Shown: piece by piece, positions 12,250 to 25,500 of the stretch
Numbering within the stretch: the stretch's first letter is position 1
How the letters are laid out: each line of letters begins with the position of its first letter
Origin: Liolophura sinensis
Lineage: Eukaryota; Mollusca; Polyplacophora; Chitonida; Chitonidae
Assembly: GCF_032854445.1 (NCBI RefSeq)
Contig: NC_088300.1
Coordinates: 81,272,101 to 81,336,100, forward strand
Reading direction: 5' to 3'
DNA length: 64,000 nt
Translations under genes and position numbers: made by a program
Notes under the pieces: model-generated
Databases searched by the model: none
What the model was told of the DNA's origin: nothing
The model's input: the letters and a program-made list of their open reading frames with translations, nothing else

Positions 12250-13330
12250 ATACGAAACCATCAACGATCTCTCTCATGACTGCCTTCATTGGCCTGCCTT
12301 CATAAGAAACACATCAGGAAATCACATTATGGAAAATTACTACCAATTATCAAAAGCTTATTACAAATTTTATATTTACACAATTATCACAGAAATCTCA
12401 CATTGAAAAATATCCTACCTACAGTTGCTTATAAAATATATGTACAAATATACAAATTATAGTCAGCATTAACATATTTTCATTTACATACATGTAGTAT
12501 AGGAGTTGCCACACAATCTAATCCAATGGCATGGGTCTTTAACCAGACCTACAGGAAAATCGGGATTACATGGTCAGTAGCTATTCACCTACAAGTGGTT
12601 GTTACTACATGCATCCTCTCTCTGTCAGCAGATTAGTATTGTGTAGTGTATGTTGACACGGGACTTGATTAGAGTGTGACATCACAGGTGATGTCTGCTG
12701 TTCCTATAAATGATGCTTTGGCACTTGACTGGCCAATAATCTCAACATCTTAGCACCAACACACACAGTGTGACACAATTCAGTCTTTCATCAACAAGCT
12801 AGTCGACTTAATCTATTACCGGGTATCTCCAGTGCCTAAGACTAGACATATAGGTGTAAATATATTCTCAGTACAGCTTTCTGGCCATATTTATACAGGC
12901 CTATATGTATGTATTGCTATTCCCATTGACAGAATCAATGGACAACATTACAACTCTTTCTCAGTAGAACCGCTACATGGAATTAAGTGTTCATAGAATA
13001 TGTACATTATGCTATCAATATGTTTCCATGATAATATATTTATGTAAATCTGCTTTGTTCTGGTTAAGAAATCTGATTTGCTGCGGTAGAATAAATAAGG
13101 CAAAAACCATACAAAAAAAACAAAGCACCATGAAAGGGTTATAGTGAGATGAAATATCAAGTTAAAATGTCCAAAAAAATTGTATACCATGAAGTGTTGC
13201 ACATAGACTTGTAGAAGTTCAAATCATTATACACCATGTACCTACTACATGATTATGAGTGATCACAGCATAGAAATACATGAGTATTTTTACTGGAATT
13301 GAGTCAGGGATTGTGTTAAAATACCATATA
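12250..13330. other. Intergenic/3' flank between the convergent genes
   Basis: No exon, RNA gene or mobile element is recognisable. It is AT-rich and may hold the 3' UTR of the minus-strand gene. I found no clear AATAAA on the minus strand between the stop at 13460 and the SERGEF signals, so the 3' end of that gene is undefined. Confidence 0.5.
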
Positions 13331-13333
13331 CAC

Positions 13334-13520
13334 AGTGCCTCTGCTAGCTGTGGACTGAGTTAAGGCTTGAGTCAGAAAGGATGGCTGTTATAATCCTGTG
13401 TAGAGAGTGACTCTGCTGGCTGTGGACTGGGTCAAGGCTTGAGTCAGAAAGGATGGCTGTTATAATCCTGTGTAGACAGTGCCTCTGCTGGCTGTGGACT
13501 GAGTCAAGGCTTCCCGCTCT
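13334..13520 (-). repeat. 71-bp repeat of the gene's C-terminal coding end, in the 3' UTR
   Basis: About two and a half units contain GACTCAGTCCACAGCCAGC and GGATTATAA (minus strand). The first unit is the coding end itself, including the stop codon; the others lie after the stop. Confidence 0.85.
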
Positions 13521-13593
13521 CCCTGATCCATTAACCTCCTTCGTCGTTTTCTATAAAACTGTCCTACTACACACAGCGTAAAGAGGATGACCA
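13460..13593 (-). CDS. Membrane-protein exon 14 (second half of TM helix, tail, stop)
   Basis: The acceptor is CTGCATTTCAG. It encodes VVILFTLCVVGQFYRKRRRR and an acidic/polar tail ending SRGTVYTGL. The stop is TAA at 13462-13460. The hydrophobic run plus the five-of-six basic cluster is a classic single-pass stop-transfer. Confidence 0.85.
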
Positions 13594-16500
13594 CTGAAAT
13601 GCAGAGAGCATCTTGTCACAAAACTGACCAGGAACTAGTGATTAAATCACAGGTATGATACACTAACTGACAGGTATGATACACTGACGGAGCACTATTG
13701 ACTAAATCACTGCTATGATACACCGACATGTATGCCACACTAATTGACAGGGCACTACTGATTAAATCACAGGTATGATACACTAACTGACAGGGCACTT
13801 GATTAAATCACAGGTATGACACAGACAGGTATGATACAATAACTGACAGGTCTCTAGTGATTAAATCACAGGTATGACATTAACTGACACGGCACTACTG
13901 ATTAAGTCACAGGTATGATACACTCACTGTCCGGGTACTATTGATCAAATCACAGGTATGATATACTGACAGGTATGACAGAAACAGGGCACTATTGATT
14001 AAATCACAGGTATGATGCACTAACTTAAAAACATTATTTATTACATGACAGGTATGATACACTAACTGACAAGGCACTATCGATTAAGTTAAAGGAATGA
14101 TGCACTAGTGGATGGGGCAATATTGATTGCATCATGCACTAACTGACCAGGCACTATTTATTGTATCATGCACTAACTCACTTTATGCTGAAATGTAACT
14201 GCTACAAACACAATATACAAATGTCCTGCATTTATATGGCATAGAATATTTTCTCTCTGTTAGGTGTTAGCCGAGTTATTGCTTACCTGTGGCAGATATT
14301 AGTTGTGTTCCTACATGTACATGTACTCACCTATGGTAGGTGTTAGCTGTGTTCCTGTTCACCTGTGGCAGGTGTCAGTTGTGTTCCTGCTCACCTGTGG
14401 CATGTGTTAGCTGTGTTCCTGCTCACCTGTGGTAGGTGTTAGCTGTGTTCCTGCTTACCTGTGGCAGGTGTTAGTTGTGCTCCTACGTGTACATGTACTC
14501 ACCTGTGGTAGGTGTTAGCTGTGTTATTGCTCTTCCGTGGTAGGGGTTAGCTGTGTTCCTGCTCAACCTGTGGTAGGTCTTAGCTGTGTTCCTGCTCACC
14601 TGTTGTAGGTGTTAGTTGTGTTCCTACATGTACATGTACTCACCTGTGGTAGGTGTTGACTGTGTTCCTGCTCACCTGTGGCATGTGTTAGTTGTGTTCT
14701 ACATGTACATGTACTCACCTGTGGTAGGTGTTAACTGTGTTGCTGCTCACCTGTGGTAGGTTATAGCTGTGTTGCTGCTCATCTGTTGTAGGTGTTAGCT
14801 GTGTTGCTGCTCACCTGTAGCAGGTGTAAGCTGTGTTAATACATGTCCTCACCTGTGGTAGGTGTTATCTGTGTTGCTGCTCCCCTGTGGTAGGTGTTAG
14901 GTGTGTTCCTGCCTACCTGTGACAGATGTTAGCTGTCTTACTACTCACCTGTGGCACAGCCTCCAATGATAGCTAGCAGCTCCTCTGAGGCCGCACACTT
15001 ATCCCCTTCTATCCTGAACAACGGCTGATTGCATGTGTCAGTTGCTTGTTACCCCCTGGGCACAATGTGTTCTTGGGGCATGGTTGTGGGTCACAAGATG
15101 CACACTGTATGAAAACAAGCATATTACATGTATTAATAGTTTGTATCATCATCCATTAAGAGCGCGCACTTGCTCAGAAGGTGAAACGCTTCCTCGCTCT
15201 GGCAGTTTGTGCAACATAAGGGAAAACGTTTTATCAGATGAAATTTTTTTTATTTTATCAATGAAATATGCAGCATTCGTTAAACATGTTAAAATGTCAT
15301 GAGTATTGAAAAAGAGGAAATGTCTGGCTGCTGCCTGATCTAAATGTCAACATGATACTGACAGTAATGTGCTTGACAACAAAGTCACAAGGTCCCTGTC
15401 TGACTTACTGGACAGAAGTGGCCACCCGGACAGCCGATACAGTCCTTACAACAAAGTCCCTGTCTGATTTACTGACAGAAGTGGTCGCCCGGACAGCCGA
15501 TACAGTCCTTACAACAAGGTCCCTGTCTGACTTACTAGACAGAAGTGGCCACCCGGACAGCCGATACAGTCCTTACAACAAGGTCCTGTCTGACTTACTA
15601 GACAGAAGTGGCCACCCCGACAGCCGATACAGTCCTTACAACAAGGTCCCTGTCTGACTTACTGGACAGAAGATGCCCTGTGGACAGTCCTTACAACAAG
15701 GTCCCTGTCTGATTTACTGGACAGAAGTGGCCACACGGACAGTGCTTAAAACAAGGTCCCTGTCTGGCTAAATATTAGACAGAAGTGGCCACGTGGACAG
15801 CTGATACAGACCTTTACAAGGTCACTGTCTGACTTACTGGACAGAAGTGGCCAGGTGGACAGCTGATACAGTCTTTACAAGGTCACTGTCTGACTTACTG
15901 GACAGAAGTAGCCAGGTGGACAGCTGATACAGACTTTAACAAGGTCACTGTCTGACTTCCTGGACAGAAGTGGCCACGTGGTCAGCTGATACAGACTTTA
16001 CAAGGTCACTGTCTGACTTATTGGACAGAAGTGGCCACGTGGACAGCTGATACAGGTCTTTACAAGGTCACTGTCTGACTTACTGGACAGAAGTAGCCAC
16101 GTGGACAGCTGATACAGACTTTACAAGGTCACTGTCTGACTTACTGGACAGAAGTGGCCACGTGGACAGCTGATACAGACTTTACAAGGTCACTGTCTGA
16201 CTTCCTGGACAGAAGTGGCCACGTGGACAGCTGATACAGACTTTACAAGGTCACTGTCTGACTTACTGGACAGAAGTGGCCACGTGACAGCTGATACAGT
16301 CCTTATAGCAAGGTCCCCTGTGTAACTTCCTGGACAGAAGTGGCCACGTGGACAGCTGATACAGACTTAACAAGGTGACTGTCTGACTTACTGGACAGAA
16401 GTGGCCACGTGGACAGCTGATACAGACTTTACAAGGTCACTGCTCTGACTTACTGGACAGAAGTGGCCACGTGGACAGCCGATACAATCTTTACAAGGTC

Positions 16501-19500
16501 ACTGTCTGACTTACTGGACAGAAGTGGCCACGTGGACAGCCGATACAGTCCTTATAGCAAGGTCCCTGTGTAACTTCCTGGACAGAAGTGGCCACGTGGA
16601 CAGCTGATACAGACTTTACAAGGTCACTGTCTAACTTCCTGGACAGAAGTGGCCACGTGGACAGCTAATACAGACTTTACAAGGTCACTGTGTAGCTTCC
16701 TGGACAGAAGTGGCCACGTGGACAGCTGATACAGACTTTACAAGGTCACTGTCTGACTTACTGGACAGAAGTGGCCACGTGGACAGCTGATACAGACTTT
16801 ACAAGGTCACTGTCTGACTTCCTGGACAGAAGTGGACAGCTGACACAGTCTTTACAAGGTCACTGTCTGACTTACTGGACAGAAGTGGCCACGTGACAGC
16901 TGATACAGACTTTACAAGGTCCCCGTGTAACTTCCTGGACAGAAGTGGCACGTGGACAGCTGATATAGACTTTACAAGGTCACTGTCTGACTTCCTGGAC
17001 AGAAGTGGCCACGTGGACAGCTGATACAGACTTTACAAGGTCACTGTCTGACTTACTGGACAGAAGTGGCCACGTGGACAGCTGATACAGTCCTTATAGC
17101 AAGGTCCCTGTGTAACTTCCTGGACAGAAGTGGCCACGTGGACAGCTGATACAGACTTAACAAGCTCACTGTCTGACTTACTGGACAGAAGTGGCCACGT
17201 GGACAGCTGATACAGACTTTACAAGGTTACTGTCTGACTTACTGGACAGAAGTGGCCACGTGGACAGCTGATACAGTTTTTACAAGGTCACTGTCTGACT
17301 TACTGGACAGAAGTGGCCACGTGGACAGCAGATACAGTCCTTATAGCAAGGTCCCTGTGTAATTTCCTGGACAGAAGTGGCCACGTGGACAGCTGATACA
17401 GACTTTACAAGGTCACTGCCTAACTTCCTGGACAGAAGTGGCCACGTGGACAGCTGATACAGACTTTACAAGGTCACTGTCTGACTTACTGGACAGAAGT
17501 GGCCACATGGACAGCTGATACAGTCCTTACAACAAGGTCCCTGTCTGACTTACTGGACAGAAGTGGCCACATGGACAGCTGATACAGACTTTACAAGTCA
17601 CTGTCTGACTTACTGGACAGAAGTGGCCACGTGGACAGCTGATATAGACTTTACAAGGTCACTGTCTGACTTACTGGACAGAAGTGGCCACATGGACAGC
17701 TGATACAGACTTTACAAGGTCACTGTCTGACTTACTGGACAGAAGTGGCCACGTGGACAGCTGATACATACTTTACAAGGTCACTGTCTGACTTCCTGGA
17801 CAGAAGTGGCCACGTGGACAGCTGATACAGACTTTACAAGGTCACTGTCTGACTTACTGGACAGATGTGGCCACGTGGACAGCTGATACAGTCCTTATAG
17901 CAAGGTCCCTGTGTAGCTTCCTGGACAGAAGTGGCCACGTGGACAGCTGATACAGATTTTACAAGGTCACTGTCTGACTCACTGGACAGAAGTGGCCACG
18001 TTGACAGCTGATATAGACTTTACAAGGTCACTGTCTGACTTACTGGACAGAAGTGGCCAGGTGGACAGCTGATACAGTCTTTACAAGGTCACTGTCTGAC
18101 TTACTGGACAGAAGTGGCCACGGGGACAGCTGATACAGACTTTACAAGGTCACTGTCTGACTTACTGGACAGAAGTGGCCACGTGGACAGCTGATACAGA
18201 CTTTACAAGGTCACTGTCTGACTTACTGGACAGAAGTGGCCACGTGGACAGCTGATATAGACTTTACAAGGTCACTGTCTGACTTCCTGGACAGAAGTGG
18301 CCACGTGGACAGCTGATACAGACTTTACAAGGTCACTGTCTGACTTCCTGGACAGAAGTGGCCACGTGGACAGCTGATACAGACTTTACAAGGTCACTGT
18401 CTGACTTACTGGACAGAAGTGGCCACGTGGACAGGAGATACAGTCTTTACAAGGTCACTGTCTGACTTACTGGACAGAAGTAGCCAGCTGGACAGCTGAT
18501 ACAGTCTTTACAAGGTCACGGTCTGACTTATTGGACAGAAGTGGCCACGTGGACAGCTGATACAGACTTTACAAAGTCACTGTCTGACTTACTGGACAGA
18601 AGTGGCCACGTGGACAGCTGATACAGGCTTTACAAGGTCCCCGTGTAACTTCCTGGACAGAAGTGGCCACGTGGACAGCTGATACAGACTTTACAAGGTT
18701 ACTGTCTGACTTCCTGGACAGAAGTGGCCACGTGGACAGCTGATACAGACTTTACAAGGTCACTGTCTGACTTACTGGACAGAAGTGGCCACGTGGACAG
18801 CAGATACAGTCTTTACAAGGTCACTGTCTGACTTACTGGACAGAAGTAGCCAGGTGGACAGAGGATACATTTCTTAGCGCCAAAGTCCGTCTGGTATGAT
18901 CCGTCCGCACACTGCTCACACAGGTCACTACCTGGAATGGCTTTTGCTTTTCCTGTCAAACAATCATTTATTTATTTCATGTTTATTTGCATGTTGCTTA
19001 ATGCTATACAGAAGGATTTTTCACATATGGGATGGAGGAAGTGTCCTCTGACCTTTGGCAAGTGACTGACAAACATGTGCAGACATATTCAGCAGACAAG
19101 TGGTTTTCAATGATAGTTCAAAGGATAGTTTAGGCAAACACCCAAACAAGCATTGTTATTCACCCAGTGTCACCAAGGCCTTGCAGGCAGTGGAGTAGAA
19201 GAATTCAACAAGCTGTGCATGTACTTGAACTTGATACCTTTCTTCTAGTGGAATAAAGATTTCATGCTACATACACACTTCTAATTAGACTGTACGTGTA
19301 AACATAGATTTACCTGCTTTTATTACCTTTTTTTATTGATTTGAAGCAATACCAAAATAAAAGCAAAATAGACAGGCATGAAAGGTAGTGACTAGCCTCA
19401 AACACATGGCCTTTACTCCATACCTAACAGTCAACTTACATACCCACTGACTCACATCCTCATTGTACACCTACATTCTTCAATACCAGCCTTGCTCTCC

Positions 19501-22500
19501 CCTGTGTAATATTTCAGTCACAAAATACTGAGACACATGCAATGTATACGCTACCTGGTTCACACAAAGTACAGTTTTCCGCGCCTTCCTTCACAGCTTC
19601 CTCGCCTGCAGCACACACCTCACAGACTTCACAGGCCGGTTCACTGCAACATGATCAGGGGTAAGAATCAGCCATTGTACACAGACACCACAACATTGCT
19701 CACCTACATAACATGCATGTACACACCTCACAGACTTCACAGGCCAGTTCACTGCAACATGATCAGGGGTAAGAATCAGCCATTGTACACAGACACCACA
19801 ACATTGCTCACCTACATAACATGCATGTACACACCTCACAGACTTCACAGGCCAGTTCACTGCAACATGATCAGGGGTAAGAATCAGCCATTGTACACAG
19901 ACACCACAACATTGCTCACCTACATAACATGCATGTACACACCTCACAGACTTCACAGGCCGGTTCACTGCAACATGATCAGGGGTAAGAATCAGCCATT
20001 GTACACAGACACCACAACATTGCTCACCTACGTAACATGCATGTACACACCTCACAGACTTCACAGGCCAGTTCACTGCAACATGATCAGGGGTAAGAAT
20101 CAGCCATTGTACACAGACACCACAACATTGCTCACCTACGTAACATGCATGTACACACCTCACAGACTTCACAGGCCAGTTCACTGCAACATGATCATGG
20201 GTAAGAATCAGCCATTGTACACAGACACCACAACATTGCTCACCTACATAACATGCATGTACACACCTCACAGACTTCACAGGCCGGTTCACTGCAACAT
20301 GATCAGGGGTAAGAATCAGCCATTGTACACAACATTGCCATTGTACACAACATTGCTCACCTACATAACATGCATGTACACACCTCACAGACCTCACAGG
20401 CCGGTTCACTGCAACATGATCAGGGGTAAGAATCAGCCATTGTACACAACATTGCCATTGTACACAACATTGCTCACCTACGTAACATGCATGTACACAC
20501 CTCACAGACTTCACAGGCCGGTTCACTGCAGCATGATCAGGGGTAAGAATCAGCCATTGTACACAGACACCACAACATTGCTCACCTACGTAACATGCAT
20601 GTACACACCTCACAGACTTCACAGGCCGGTTCACTGCAACATGATCAGGGGTAAGAGTCAGCCATTGTACACAGACACCACAACATTGCTCACCTACATA
20701 ACATGCATGTACACACCTCACAGACTTCACAGGCCGGTTCACTGCAACATGATCAGGGGTAAGAATCAGCCATTGTACACAGACACCACAACATTGCTCA
20801 CCTACATAACATGCATGTACACACCTCACAGGCTTCACAGGCCGGTTCACTGCAGCATGATCAGGGGTAAGAATCAGCCATTGTACACAGACACCACAAC
20901 ATTGCTCACCTACATAACATGCATGTACACACCTCACAGACTTCACAGGCCGGTTCACTGCAGCATGATCAGGGGTAAGAATCAGCCATTGTACACAGAC
21001 ACCACAACATTGCTCACCTACATAACATGCATGTACACACCTCACAGGCTTCACAGGCCGGTTCACTGCAGCATGATCAGGGGTAAGAATCAGCCATTGT
21101 ACACAGACACCACAACATTGCTCACCTACATAACATGCATGTACACACCTCACAGACTTCACAGGCCAGTTCACTGCAACATGATCAGGGGTAAGAATCA
21201 GCCATTGTACACAGACACCACAACATTGCTCACCTACGTAACATGCATGTACACACCTCACAGACTTCACAGGCCAGTTCACTGCAACACGATCATGGGT
21301 AAGAGTCAGCCATTGTACACAACATTGCCATTGTACACAACATTGCTCACCTACATAACATGCATGTACACACCTTACAGACCTCACAGGCCAGTTCACT
21401 GCAACATGATCAGGGGTAAGAATCAGCCATTGTACACAGACACCACAACATTGCTCACCTACATAACATGCATGTACACACCTCACAGACTTCACAGGCC
21501 AGTTCACTGCAACATGATCAGGGGTAAGAGTCAGCCATTGTACACAACATTGCCATTGTACACAACATTGCTCACCTACATAACATGCATGTACACACCT
21601 CACAGACCTCACAGGCCAGTTCACTGCAACATGATCAGGGGTAAGAATCAGCCATTGTACACAGACACCACAACATTGCTCACCTACATAACATGCATGT
21701 ACACACCTCACAGACTTCACAGGCCGGTTCACTGCAACATGATCAGGGGTAAGAGTCAGCCATTGTACACAGACACCACAACATTGCTCACCTACGTAAC
21801 ATGCATGTACACACCTCACAGACTTCACAGGCCGGTTCACTGCAGCATGATCAGGGGTAAGAATCAGCCATTGTACACAGACACAACAACATTGCTCACC
21901 TACATAACATGCATGTACACACCTCACAGACTTCACAGGCCGGTTCACTGCAACATGATCAGGGGTAAGAGTCAGCCATTGTACACAACATTGCTCACCT
22001 ACATAACATGCATGTACACACCTCACAGACCTCACAGGCCGGTTCACTGCAACATGATCAGGGGTAAGAATCAGCCATTGTACACAGACACCACAACATT
22101 GCTCACCTACATAACATGCATGTACACACCTCACAGACTTCACAGGCCGGTTCACTGCAACATGATCAGGGGTAAGAGTCAGCCATTGTACACAGACACC
22201 ACAACATTGCTCACCTACATAACATGCATGTACACACCTCACAGACTTCACAGGCCGGTTCACTGCAGCATGATCAGGGGTAAGAATCAGCCATTGTACA
22301 CAGACACCACAACATTGCTCACCTACATAACATGCATGTACACACCTCACAGGCTTCACAGGCCGGTTCACTGCAGCATGATCAGGGGTAAGAATCAGCC
22401 ATTGTACACAGACACCACAACATTGCTCACCTACATAACATGCATGTACACACCTCACAGACTTCACAGGCCGGTTCACTGCAACATGATCAGGGGTAAG

Positions 22501-25500
22501 AATCAGCCATTGTACACAGACACCACAACATTGCTCACCTACATAACATGCATGTACACACCTCACAGGCTTCACAGGCCGGTTCACTGCAGCATGATCA
22601 GGGGTAAGAATCAGCCATTGTACACAGACACCACAACATTGCTCACCTACATAACATGCATGTACACACCTCACAGACTTCACAGGCCGGTTCACTGCAA
22701 CATGATCAGGGGTAAGAATCTGCCATTGTACACAGACACCACAACATTGCTCACCTACATAACATGCATGTACACACCTCACAGACTTCACAGGCCAGTT
22801 CACTGCAACATGATCAGGGGTAAGAATCAGCCATTGTACACAGACACCACAACATTGCTCACCTACATAACATGCATGTACACACCTCACAGACTTCACA
22901 GGCCAGTTCACTGCAACATGATCAGGGGTAAGAATCAGCCATTGTACACAGACACCACAACATTGCTCACCTACATAACATGCATGTACACACCTCACAG
23001 ACTTCACAGGCCGGTTCACTGCAACATGATCAGGGGTAAGAATCAGCCATTGTACACAACATTGCTCACCTACATAACATGCATGTACACACCTCACAGA
23101 CCTCACAGGCCAGTTCACTGCAGCATGATCAGGGGTAAGAATCTGCCATTGTACGCAGACACCACAACATTGCTCACCTACATAACATGCATGTACACAC
23201 CTCACAGACTTCACAGGCCAGTTCACTGCAACATGATCATGGGTAAGAATCAGCCATTGTACACAGACACCACAACATTGCTCACCTACATAACATGCAT
23301 GTACACACCTCACAGACTTCACAGGCCAGTTCACTGCAACATGATCATGGGTAAGAATCAGCCATTGTACACAGACACCACAACATTGCTCACCTACATA
23401 ACATGCATGTGCACACCTCACAGACTTCACAGGCCGGTTCACTGCAACATTGCACACACCTCAAAGATAACTCTTGCTCAACTACAGAACATTTACACAC
23501 CTCAGAAATAAACCTTACTCACCTACATAATAAGTACACACCTCAGAGATAACCCTTCTCACACAGAGAACATTTGATCACCCACAGAACACGTCCACAG
23601 CACACAGACAACACTTGGTCACCTATAGAACATACCCACAGCACACAGACAACACTTGACCACCCACAAAGCATGCCCACAGCACATGGGCAATACCTGA
23701 TCACCCACACAGCACATAGACAGCACAGAGGCAACACTTGATCCCCCACAGTGCACGCCCACAGCACACGGATAACACTTGATCACCCAAAGAACAAGCC
23801 CACAGCACACAGACAACCCTTGATCACTCACAGAACATGCCCGCAGCACACAGACAACCCTTGACCACCCACAGAACATGCCTGCAGCACACAGACAACC
23901 CTTGACCACCCACAGAACATGCCTGCAGCACACAGACAACCCTTGACCACCCACAGAACATGCCTGCAGCACACAGACAACCCTTGACCACCCACAGAAC
24001 ATGCCTGCAGCACACAGACAACCATTGATCACCCACTGAGCATGCCTACAGCACACAGACAACACTTGATCACCCACAGAACATGCCCACAGCACACGGA
24101 CAACACTAGATCATCTATAGAACATGCCCACAGCACACGGACAACACTAGATCACCTACAGAACATGCCCGCAGCACACGGACAACACTTGATCACCTAC
24201 AGAACATGCCCACAGCACATGGACAACACTTGATCACCTACAGAACATGCCCGCAGCACATGGACAACACTTGATCACCTACAACACATGCCGACACCAC
24301 ACAGACAACCCTCGCTTACCCACAGAACATGCCACACCACTCATACTTGCTCACCCACAAAACATGCCCACAGTACACAGATTACAGCTTGTCCCTCCAC
24401 TATGGTTGATGTAGGTGCCGGGGGCACAGTCAGAGCAATTTGTGGCATTTCTGTGCTCACTAAAGTGACCTGTAAAACAGAAGTACAAGAATACAGATTC
24501 CATTATACTTTCTTTTTTCCTACAAAATGTCAATTTGTCAAAAGTCAGAGACAGTCGTAGCACTTGACCTTGTCATTTCAAAGTACTGAGGTTCTTGCAG
24601 GTTTTCATCCCACTTGTCAAATGAATTCATCGACACAGACATCAGTACAATCACACGAATAAATAAACAAGACATCATAAGTGCACAAAAACTGAGTTTA
24701 AAATGTATGTGTAGATGTCATGGTGGTAAGGTCAGCCACTTTTTATATATTAAAAACAATCTGAAAAAAACAGGGTAAAGCAACTGTAAAGCACTTGAAA
24801 GAGAATGTGTAGTCCTACAAGGCATAGACTATGTCACATGTAAGTTTGATGGATGTAGGAAGACAGGTTGTCTGTAAATAAGCCACTGCACAAGTAACTG
24901 AGGAACTTTTTGCATATTGACATCTGAATTTCCTGTACATGTGAGACTTCCTGAACAGACCTACTAACGGTGTCATCAAATTACATGTATTGCCATCAAA
25001 AGCCCAAGGGGAATGGAAATCAAGCTGTGTGGGAGCGAGGAACTTGAGGTTACTCCAACTGAAGAGGACTATAAGATTTATTTATTTATTTATTTATTTA
25101 TTTGACTGGTGTTCTACAGAAGCCCTCAGGACTATAAGAAGCCCAGCTTTTACCTTTTGTGTACTTTATAGAAACCTGTAATTTAAACACTGCTCCAATC
25201 ATCATCATGAAAAACCTACCAGGAGAGCACGGCTGACACATTTCCTTTGACATGCTGTGTTTGAAATATCCCTTTTCACAGCCAGTACAATTTGTGGCTC
25301 CAAGAGCTCTGAAAATGAAAGATGATGGTAGCGATAAGAAAAGAAATGCTAAAGAGACAATTCTTATGAGCTTTTTAAACTTAAATGAATGATAATAAAT
25401 GGTTTATTTTAAGTTCCAAGTGAAGCAAACATTTTACTGTCTGACAGAGTTTATCCCGAGAGGAACTGCAGGTACACACGGCACAAATATATCTGTATAC

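Noticed and set aside
13610..14180. Plus-strand ACAG|GTATGA motifs as another exon-edge array
   Set aside because: No exon on the plus strand is nearby and the unit does not match exon 14 on the minus strand.
19537..23511. Open frames of more than 1280 codons on both strands
   Set aside because: They result from a stop-free repeat unit whose length, and whose 9-base variants, are multiples of three. Neither frame matches the frame of exon 11, from which the repeat derives.
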